8,167 nucleotides of DNA from contig JAUXMQ010000035.1 in NCBI GenBank assembly GCA_030623125.1, positions 1 through 8,167 on the forward strand, written 5' to 3'. Shown one piece after another: positions 1 to 4,888 of this stretch. Under the pieces are notes generated by a model. It saw only the letters and a program-made list of their open reading frames with translations, was not told the origin of the DNA and ran no database searches. The DNA is from Acidimicrobiia bacterium. GTDB lineage: Bacteria; Actinomycetota; Acidimicrobiia; Spongiisociales; ZC4RG35. Both the position numbers and the translations under genes were made by a program. Numbering within the stretch: position 1 is the stretch's first letter; the number at the start of each line of letters is the position of its first letter.

Positions 1-122
1 GTGAGAAGGACGTAGGAGGGACGTCCTCGGTCGGTGATGTACACAGGTCCGGTTCGAGCGGCTCTCTTGACGCCGCCCGTGTCCTGATTGAACTCCCGGC
101 TGGTGACTTTCTTGGTTGCCAT
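1..122 (-). CDS. Phd/YefM-family type II antitoxin, N-terminal part (cut by window edge)
   Basis: Reading leftward from an ATG at 120-122 gives 40 residues with no stop before the edge, beginning MATKKVTSREFNQDTGG and continuing through GPVYITDRGRPSYVLL. The S-R-E-F-N-Q-D opening, a short Lys/Arg-rich helix (V-K-R-A-A), and the strand pair 'GPVYITDRGRP..VLL' are the hallmark of Phd/YefM antitoxins. In this family the N-terminal half forms the dimeric DNA-binding fold, and the missing C-terminal half would wrap the toxin. A Shine-Dalgarno-like GGAGAGG lies 7 nt before the ATG, which supports the start. Such antitoxins normally precede a PIN/VapC-like, Doc or RelE-like toxin, expected just left of the window but not visible. 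Family assignment is confident; toxin type is unknown. Confidence 0.85.
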   Translation of the reverse strand, partial: MATKKVTSREFNQDTGGVKRAARTGPVYITDRGRPSYVLL

Positions 123-139
123 GGCTTGTCCTCTCCAAT

Positions 140-159
140 GTAGCAACGTTACTACGTTG
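140..159. promoter_or_regulatory. Palindromic operator candidate upstream of the Phd-like antitoxin
   Basis: Two overlapping inverted repeats lie 18-37 bp upstream of the antitoxin start. GTAGCAACGTTACTAC at 140-155 is a 16-bp near-perfect palindrome with one mismatched pair. CAACGT (144-149) and ACGTTG (154-159) form a second dyad with a 4-bp centre. Phd/YefM antitoxins are known to repress their own operon by binding palindromes over the promoter, so this is the expected place for the operator. The binding role is inferred from position and symmetry. Confidence 0.45.
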
Positions 160-174
160 GTTGCGTGACATCAA
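146..174 (-). promoter_or_regulatory. Possible promoter of the antitoxin gene
   Basis: On the minus strand TTGATG (169-174) is followed after 17 bp by TAACGT (146-151). Matches to the TTGACA/TATAAT consensus are 4/6 and 3/6, so this is weak alone. The proposed -10 box lies inside the palindrome, as expected for autorepression. Confidence 0.3.
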
Positions 175-205
175 CAACAATGCCGCGGGCTAATCAAGTC
201 ATTAC

Positions 206-225
206 GAGCGGGATTGTCCTCGCTC
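206..225 (-). terminator. Hairpin after the lipoprotein gene, possible terminator without U-tract
   Basis: Read on the minus strand, GAGCG-a-GGA-caa-TCC-CGCTC forms an 8-bp stem with one bulged A and a 3-nt loop, starting about 10 nt past the lipoprotein stop codon. No T-run follows (GTAATGACTT), so it is not a canonical intrinsic terminator. GC-rich hairpins without a U-tract are common at 3' ends in actinobacteria. The rest of the 123-234 gap holds only the antitoxin upstream region. Confidence 0.4.
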
Positions 226-234
226 CGTCTCTGT

Positions 235-1041
235 TCAGGCGTTTACCGCAGCACTGAACACTGCGTCGGCGATGTCACGGTCGAAAGGCTCGTCGAACGT
301 GAGGAAGCTGGCGATCACGGTCCATGAGTCCACGCGGGTTCCCTGGAATTCGATGAAGAAGCCTCCCTCGAAACCGGAGACGTCGAACGTTATGCCGAAT
401 CGGGCACCTGTTTGGGATCCAGCCACGGTCACCTCCTCGATCGTGAATGTGAAGTCTTCAACAGGGACGTCAGCCGTGAGAGTTTCCGTCACCGCCTCGG
501 TCATGCACTCCAGGCCTTCCTGGCTGGCGAAGATCCGCTGGAATACAGCGAACGCTTCGGCGGCTTCGGCTTCGCTATTGAACACTCGCGCCTCGATCGA
601 GCCACTCTGACCGGGGAACGGTGGGGTGGCAGACGTGCCCTGAAAATCGGTGACCAGCGCTGCTGCGGAGACATCATCGAGATTGGACAGATCGAATTCA
701 TCAGCCAGCAGGCACGATTTGTAAACAATGTCATCGCCCTCGTCGAATTCGTCGGTGGGGCCGGTGGTGACCATCCATTCGTCATCGAAGACCGCTTCGG
801 CCGCTGCAGTCTTCGCGGCTACTACCGCATCGGCATCAACGTCTGGTATCGCCGCGGTGGTGGTCGTATCCGGCACAGCAGTCGTCGTGGTTTCGATGGT
901 GACTGGAACAGTTGTGGTGGTCTCCACTCCCCCACTGTCAGAGTCCGTCGAGGAGGATGTGGTTGTGGTGGCCTCGGACGCGCCTCCGCAGCCTGTGAGT
1001 ACCAGAGCGAGGACGATGACGATACGGAGTCGGTGGTTCAT
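235..1041 (-). CDS. Secreted lipoprotein with Thr-rich linker, function unknown
   Basis: The 268-residue product starts MNHRLRIVIVLALVLTGCGG: a basic n-region, a hydrophobic core, and a lipobox L15-T16-G17-C18. It should be cleaved before Cys18, lipid-modified and anchored outside the membrane. Residues about 20-65 form a disordered acidic/Thr linker with four TTTT blocks. Residues about 70-268 form an acidic folded domain with two cysteines (C110, C179) that may form a disulfide. The stretch 151-180 (ARVFNSEAEAAEAFAVF, ending near C179) resembles the 'substitution pattern' of actinobacterial extracellular sensor-like domains such as the PknH C-terminal domain, but that similarity is weak. 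No catalytic motif is recognisable. There is no close Shine-Dalgarno; TAGCAT lies 6 nt before the ATG, so the mRNA may be leaderless. It is transcribed divergently from the leuA unit. Confidence 0.85.
   Translation of the reverse strand: MNHRLRIVIVLALVLTGCGGASEATTTTSSSTDSDSGGVETTTTVPVTIETTTTAVPDTTTTAAIPDVDADAVVAAKTAAAEAVFDDEWMVTTGPTDEFDEGDDIVYKSCLLADEFDLSNLDDVSAAALVTDFQGTSATPPFPGQSGSIEARVFNSEAEAAEAFAVFQRIFASQEGLECMTEAVTETLTADVPVEDFTFTIEEVTVAGSQTGARFGITFDVSGFEGGFFIEFQGTRVDSWTVIASFLTFDEPFDRDIADAVFSAAVNA
856..969 (-). repeat. Degenerate Thr-codon repeat encoding the lipoprotein linker
   Basis: Four runs of four Thr codons (residues 25-28, 41-44, 51-54 and 59-62) are separated by 12, 6 and 4 residues rich in Ser, Asp, Val and Pro. 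On the plus strand this appears as recurrent gtggtgg/gtcgtggt blocks. It is a low-complexity linker that probably holds the folded domain away from the membrane, and may vary in length between strains through slippage. Confidence 0.6.
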
Positions 1042-1059
1042 GGACGCATGCTACGTCCA
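1041..1059 (-). promoter_or_regulatory. Palindrome and -10-like box abutting the lipoprotein start
   Basis: TGGACG (1041-1046) and CGTCCA (1054-1059) are inverted around a 7-bp centre, directly against the ATG. On the minus strand the centre contains TAGCAT (1048-1053, TAnnnT type), 6 nt before the start codon. That fits a leaderless promoter with an overlapping operator, but no convincing -35 is visible. The palindrome could also be chance. Confidence 0.3.
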
Positions 1060-1103
1060 CCGAGCCCGTGGTTTGGAGTGGAGTGGATTCGACCCTTCCC
1101 TCC

Positions 1104-1133
1104 TTGTGGGGCGATGCGCAGGAGGGTTATAAT
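1104..1133 (+). promoter_or_regulatory. Promoter of the leuA leader/leuA unit
   Basis: TATAAT at 1128-1133 is a perfect -10 hexamer, unusual in this GC-rich window. TTGTGG at 1104-1109 keeps the TTG of a -35 box with an 18-bp spacer. The expected transcription start is about 1140-1141, which coincides with an in-frame GTG of the leader ORF. The -10 box overlaps the alternative ATG at 1132-1134, so if this promoter is used, that ATG is not transcribed. Confidence 0.6.
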
Positions 1134-1182
1134 GACTGGCGTGACTCTTGCAAACCGCTCCGACCTTCTTCTTCTCATGTAG
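1132..1182 (+). CDS. leuL: Leucine-rich leader peptide of the leuA attenuator
   Basis: A short ORF reads MTGVTLANRSDLLLLM and ends at TAG (1180-1182). Four consecutive Leu codons (CTT CTT CTT CTC, 1165-1176) sit two codons before the stop, and a fifth Leu codon is at 1147-1149. It lies 99 bp upstream of leuA and is followed at once by a hairpin and an intrinsic terminator. This is the arrangement of a leader peptide whose translation senses charged tRNA-Leu. Two starts are possible. The ATG at 1132 has an excellent Shine-Dalgarno (AGGAGGG, 1120-1126). The GTG at 1141 would be the first codon of a leaderless transcript from the TATAAT at 1128-1133, giving 13 residues. I slightly favour the leaderless GTG because the -10 match is perfect, but the sequence cannot decide. 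The peptide itself probably has no other function. Confidence 0.8.
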   Translation: MTGVTLANRSDLLLLM

Positions 1183-1211
1183 GGCGAACGCGCACATTTC
1201 CGCTTTCGCCC
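1182..1211 (+). promoter_or_regulatory. Strong attenuator hairpin following the leader stop codon
   Basis: GGGCGAA (1182-1188) pairs with TTCGCCC (1205-1211). After a C/T mismatch the stem continues with GCG (1190-1192) and CGC (1201-1203), closing an 8-nt loop. The 5' arm starts on the last base of the leader stop codon, so a ribosome paused on the Leu codons or at the stop would mask it. The arm's GGGCG can also pair in a shifted register with CGCCC at 1211-1215, which would invade the 5' arm of the terminator. That is a candidate antiterminator. Confidence 0.6.
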
Positions 1212-1212
1212 G

Positions 1213-1234
1213 CCCCCACCCAGGGGGTCTTTTT
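1213..1234 (+). terminator. Intrinsic terminator (attenuator) upstream of leuA
   Basis: CCCCC (1213-1217) pairs with GGGGG (1223-1227) around the loop ACCCA, followed by TCTTTTT (1228-1234). A GC-only stem and a U-tract make a standard intrinsic terminator. It lies between the leader peptide and leuA with no other gene in between, so its purpose should be regulated premature termination. It ends 47 bp before the leuA start, leaving room for the leuA Shine-Dalgarno. Confidence 0.7.
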
Positions 1235-1281
1235 CATTTCCCGGCCATCCAATCCCACCCTCACCTATCAAGGACAATCTG

Positions 1282-2973
1282 ATGCCTCCTCCAAATGTCA
1301 CCCCAAAGAAGATGCCATTCGAAAGGTACGGTCCATACCTGCCTCTTGTCCTGGAAGATCGGACTTGGCCAAACCGCGTCATCGAGAAGGCGCCCAGATG
1401 GTGCTCGGTCGACCTGAGGGACGGAAACCAGGCCCTGATCGACCCGATGGATTCGGCGCGGAAGCTTCGAATGTTCCAAGCGTTGGTGCAGATGGGGTTC
1501 AAGGAGATCGAAGTGGGTTTCCCCTCGGCGAGCCAACCCGACTACGACTTCGTGCGCCGGCTGATCGAGGACGATCTCGTTCCCGAGGATGTCACGATTC
1601 AAGTGCTGGTTCAATGTCGGGACGAGCTCATCGAGCGCACCTACGACTGCATCAAGGGTGCCCGGGAGGCAATTGTTCATTTCTACAACTCCACCAACCC
1701 CCTTCAGCGGGACGTTGTCTTCGGGCTCGACAAGGAGGGCATAAAGGAGATAGCGGTCGATGCCGCCAAGGTCTGCAGGAAGCTGGAAGAGACCATGGAG
1801 GACTCCGTCATTCGGTACGAGTACTCACCGGAGAGTTTCACACTCACCGAGCCTGACTATGCAGTCGAAGTCTGCGAGGCGGTGATGGATGTCATGGATC
1901 CGACACCCGACAACCCGATCATCTTCAACCTGCCGGCCACCGTCGAGTGTTACTCCCCGAACGTCTATGGCGATGTCATCGAGTGGTTTGGGCGGAATGT
2001 CCGAGACAGGGATTCTGTGATCGTCAGTCTTCATCCCCATAACGACCGCGGATGCGCTGTCGCCGCTGCCGAATTTGGGGTCATGGCTGGAGCTGACCGG
2101 GTTGAAGGCACTTTGTTCGGCAATGGCGAGCGCACCGGCAACGTCGACTTGGTGAATCTGGCGATGAACCTGTTCGCCAACGGAGTGGATCCTGAGCTTG
2201 ATATCAGCGACATCGATTCTCTCCGACGAACCGCTGAGTACTGCAACCGCCTACCGGTGCACCCCCGACACCCCTATGTCGGAGATTTGGTATACACAGC
2301 CTTTTCCGGTTCGCATCAGGACGCGATCAAGAAGGGCTTCGATGCGCTTCCGGAGGATTACGACTCGTGGGGCGTGCCCTATCTGCCCATCGACCCCAAG
2401 CACACCGGGCGCAGTTACGAGGCGGTGATAAGGGTCAACTCACAGTCCGGTAAAGGCGGCGTGGCCTATGTGATGAAGGAGGAGCATGGCTTCGACCTGC
2501 CCCGAAGACTGCAGATCGAGTTCTCCAAGACCATCCAACACATCACCGAGGACAGCGGCACTGAGATAACCCCTGACTCGATGTGGGTCTCGTTCCAGGC
2601 CAAGTATCTGCCATCCGCGCCCAGGCTCAGCTTGCGTAGCCATGAACTGCACACAACGACCAGCCAAGGGCACGGTCGGACCAGTGTCAGTGCCCATCTC
2701 GAGTTCGACGGCAAAGAGGTCAGCGTCCGCGGCGAGGGTGACGGGCCCGTCGAAGCCTTCGTGCACGCTCTTTGCGAGCATTGGGGCCGTGTCTTCGACG
2801 TCGTCGACTATTCCGAGCATGCCATAGGACGCGGTGCGGATGCTCAAGCCGTCGCCTACGTCGAGAGTGTTGGCGAACAAGGGCTCCTCCGATGGGGTAT
2901 CGGAGTCGACTCCAACATCACCACAGCCTCTCTTCTCGCGGTCCTCTCTGCATTTGAACACCAACAGTCATAA
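1282..2973 (+). CDS. leuA: 2-isopropylmalate synthase (LeuA)
   Basis: This enzyme catalyses the first committed step of leucine biosynthesis: acetyl-CoA plus 2-oxoisovalerate gives 2-isopropylmalate, in the cytosol. The 563-residue protein has the HMGL-like TIM-barrel at about 35-315. S42-V-D-L-R-D-G-N-Q50 carries the catalytic Arg46 and metal ligand Asp47, and H251-P-H-N-D255 carries the metal-binding His251 and His253. G280-N-G-E-R-T-G-N287 is the conserved loop after it. A linker region leads to the C-terminal LeuA regulatory domain (about 425-560), including GRGADAQAVAYVES (516-529), the region that binds leucine for feedback inhibition. Length and layout fit the longer type-2 LeuA found in actinobacteria. 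The start at 1282 is supported by AAGGA at 1270-1274; M11 is a less likely alternative. Expression should be controlled by the leader/terminator upstream as well as by feedback. No other leu gene is in the window. Confidence 0.96.
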   Translation: MPPPNVTPKKMPFERYGPYLPLVLEDRTWPNRVIEKAPRWCSVDLRDGNQALIDPMDSARKLRMFQALVQMGFKEIEVGFPSASQPDYDFVRRLIEDDLVPEDVTIQVLVQCRDELIERTYDCIKGAREAIVHFYNSTNPLQRDVVFGLDKEGIKEIAVDAAKVCRKLEETMEDSVIRYEYSPESFTLTEPDYAVEVCEAVMDVMDPTPDNPIIFNLPATVECYSPNVYGDVIEWFGRNVRDRDSVIVSLHPHNDRGCAVAAAEFGVMAGADRVEGTLFGNGERTGNVDLVNLAMNLFANGVDPELDISDIDSLRRTAEYCNRLPVHPRHPYVGDLVYTAFSGSHQDAIKKGFDALPEDYDSWGVPYLPIDPKHTGRSYEAVIRVNSQSGKGGVAYVMKEEHGFDLPRRLQIEFSKTIQHITEDSGTEITPDSMWVSFQAKYLPSAPRLSLRSHELHTTTSQGHGRTSVSAHLEFDGKEVSVRGEGDGPVEAFVHALCEHWGRVFDVVDYSEHAIGRGADAQAVAYVESVGEQGLLRWGIGVDSNITTASLLAVLSAFEHQQS

Positions 2974-2982
2974 GACGACGGC

Positions 2983-3001
2983 CTGGCGCGTGTTCGGCCA
3001 G
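2983..3001 (+). terminator. Weak hairpin after leuA
   Basis: CTGGC (2983-2987) and GCCAG (2997-3001) form a 5-bp stem with a 9-nt loop, followed by ATTTGG. It lies just after the leuA stop and could contribute to termination before the ABC genes. The short stem and poor T-run make this uncertain, so read-through from leuA into the exporter genes is possible. Confidence 0.25.
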
Positions 3002-3003
3002 AT

Positions 3004-3031
3004 TTGGCTAGAAGGCAACCGGTCGTAGCCT
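3004..3031 (+). promoter_or_regulatory. Possible promoter of the ABC exporter operon
   Basis: TTGGCT (3004-3009) and TAGCCT (3026-3031) are spaced by 16 bp, with matches of 4/6 and 3/6 to consensus. They end 9 nt before the ATG at 3041. No Shine-Dalgarno is visible before that ATG, so a leaderless mRNA is plausible. Weak evidence on its own. Confidence 0.25.
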
Positions 3032-3040
3032 CACGTATAT

Positions 3041-4888
3041 ATGACACGCAACGATTCGGAGCCCTCTGAACGTCAGGCCGTTGCGTCGATGGGTCAGAGC
3101 TGGCATCTGATAGGCCGGCAAATACGGAGAGCTCCTCGGGAGTTTGCCGTCGGCGGCGTTGGCGCAATCTTGTTCGCCGCCATGACGATCGTTTCGTCGT
3201 TTGTCATCGGATGGATCATGGACTCGGTGTTGCTGCCGGCCGTCGATACCGGTGAGGTGGCGGTGGCAACCCTGGCAGGGGCCGCCGCTCTCGTCATCGG
3301 AGTCTCGATTGCTCGAGCCGTTGGGATCACTCTGCGCCGCATGGGCGCCTATTTCGCCCAACATCGAATCCAGTATCGGGACCGGATCGCCGTTACCGAT
3401 CGTTATCTCGATCTACCCGTCGAATGGCATCGTCGTCATTCCACCGGACAGTTGCTGGCCAATGTCAACGAAGACGTCGAGGCGGCTTCTTTCGTCGCCG
3501 CCCCCCTACCGATGGCCTTTGGGGTCATCATCATGCTCATTGTCACGGCGATCCTTCTCCTTATCACCGACCCGTTTCTGGCGTTGATCGGTTTCGCCGT
3601 AGGCCCGGCTCTGATGATCGTCAACTACACGTTCCAGCGGAGGATGAGGGCCGTTGCTGCCAAAGCGCAGCGACTCAGGGCCGAAGTCGCCGACATTGCC
3701 CACGAGTCGTTCGATGCGGCTCTAGTGGTCAAAACCCTGGGCCGGGAGGATGCCGAGGTAGGTCGATTTGGAGAGAGATCCGACGCGCTGCGAGATCGCA
3801 TGGTCGAGGTTGGCCGTATCAGGGCGGTCTTTGATCCTGTGATCGAGGCATTGCCAAGCATCGGCATCCTGGCCGTTCTGGCGGTGGGTGCGTGGAGGGT
3901 TGATCAGGGAGTCCTGACCGCCGGCTCCCTCATAGCCTTTGCCTATCTCTTCAGGCTCGTCGCCCTTCCAATGCGGGTGTTCGGATGGTTGCTTGGTGAG
4001 CTCCCTCGCTCAGTGGTAGGGCTCGAGCGGATAGACGCCGTTCTCAACGAGGAGGCGCTGGTTGAATACGGGACTCAGCTCTCACTAGAAAAGGGTGGAG
4101 CGGAAACCTCGGCGGAGGCCGTCAGATACCTCTATGCGGAAACCGAGCACGCCGACCTATCCGCCGGCGGTGGCAGTACCGAAAGCCTGCTGAGCGATGA
4201 CGAGCGTCGCGGAATCGAATCGGTCACCCTGAATGTCAGCGCCGGCACGAGGGTTGCCCTCGTGGGTCCCACAGGTTCGGGCAAGTCAACCGTTGCCCAC
4301 CTACTGGTGCGACTCTTTGACCCAGAGAAGGGAGAGATCTGTCTTGACGGCAGAGGTCTCGTCGATCTAGACCGAACAGCACTGGCCGACGCCGTGAGTA
4401 TCGTCTTCCAGGAGACGTTCCTGTTCAACGACTCGGTCTATCACAACATCACTTTGGGTGAGCCCTTCGACGAGACCGACGTCGTGGCGGCAGCCGAACT
4501 CGCCCAGGCCGACGATTTCATCAACCTGCTTCCGGATGGGTACGCCACGATGGTCGGTGAGCGAGGAGCCTCACTTTCTGGAGGGCAGAGACAACGTATC
4601 GCCATCGCCCGTGCCCTGGTGCGGGAACCAAGACTTCTTGTCCTCGACGACGCCACTTCCGCTGTCGATCCGGCTGTGGAAGGCGCGATACTCGACGGTT
4701 TGGAGCAGTTGGACACCAGTGTGGTCATCGTTGCCTATCGGCGCTCCTCCATAGTCCTGGCGGATGAGGTCATCTACATCGAGGACGGCCGGATCATGGA
4801 CCGCGGCACACACGAGGCGCTCTACAGGTCGCTGCCCGCCTATCGGAGCCTCATCGATGCGTACGACCAGATGGAGGAGCCGGCGTGA
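3041..4888 (+). CDS. ABC exporter half-transporter, degenerate-site subunit of a heterodimer
   Basis: This 615-residue protein is an ABC exporter (type IV fold) with an N-terminal six-helix membrane domain at about 35-320 and a C-terminal ATPase at about 360-610. Visible motifs are Walker A GPTGSGKST (409-417), Q-loop Gln457, a canonical signature LSGGQ (512-516) and Walker B LLVLDD (532-537). The residue that should be the catalytic Glu is Asp537, and the switch His is replaced by Tyr566 (VAYRR). Both changes are typical of the subunit whose own Walker A/B site does not hydrolyse ATP in TM287/TM288- or BmrCD-like heterodimers, while its intact LSGGQ serves the partner's site. An extra loop at about 366-390 follows the A-loop region. 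The start at 3041 lacks a Shine-Dalgarno; M17 (3089) is an alternative. Its stop overlaps the next gene by 4 bp. Substrate unknown; export of lipids or drugs is the usual guess. Confidence 0.93.
   Translation: MTRNDSEPSERQAVASMGQSWHLIGRQIRRAPREFAVGGVGAILFAAMTIVSSFVIGWIMDSVLLPAVDTGEVAVATLAGAAALVIGVSIARAVGITLRRMGAYFAQHRIQYRDRIAVTDRYLDLPVEWHRRHSTGQLLANVNEDVEAASFVAAPLPMAFGVIIMLIVTAILLLITDPFLALIGFAVGPALMIVNYTFQRRMRAVAAKAQRLRAEVADIAHESFDAALVVKTLGREDAEVGRFGERSDALRDRMVEVGRIRAVFDPVIEALPSIGILAVLAVGAWRVDQGVLTAGSLIAFAYLFRLVALPMRVFGWLLGELPRSVVGLERIDAVLNEEALVEYGTQLSLEKGGAETSAEAVRYLYAETEHADLSAGGGSTESLLSDDERRGIESVTLNVSAGTRVALVGPTGSGKSTVAHLLVRLFDPEKGEICLDGRGLVDLDRTALADAVSIVFQETFLFNDSVYHNITLGEPFDETDVVAAAELAQADDFINLLPDGYATMVGERGASLSGGQRQRIAIARALVREPRLLVLDDATSAVDPAVEGAILDGLEQLDTSVVIVAYRRSSIVLADEVIYIEDGRIMDRGTHEALYRSLPAYRSLIDAYDQMEEPA

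Noticed and set aside
850..970. Recurrent gtggtgg blocks as a CRISPR or tandem DNA repeat
   Set aside because: The periodicity is of Thr codons with irregular spacing and no conserved repeat unit, so it is explained by the protein linker.
412..1179. Plus-strand open frame of 256 codons running antisense through the lipoprotein gene
   Set aside because: Its translation is low-complexity Gly/Arg-rich and mirrors the lipoprotein codons on the other strand. Only its last 16 codons, the leader peptide, are meaningful.
1104..1281. T-box or metabolite riboswitch upstream of leuA
   Set aside because: No T-box core, and the space between promoter and terminator is too short for one. The Leu-codon ORF explains the region.
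2440..2964. Minus-strand open frame of 174 codons inside leuA
   Set aside because: It lies wholly antisense to the well-supported regulatory domain of LeuA, has no family resemblance and no Shine-Dalgarno. It is a by-product of the codon bias.
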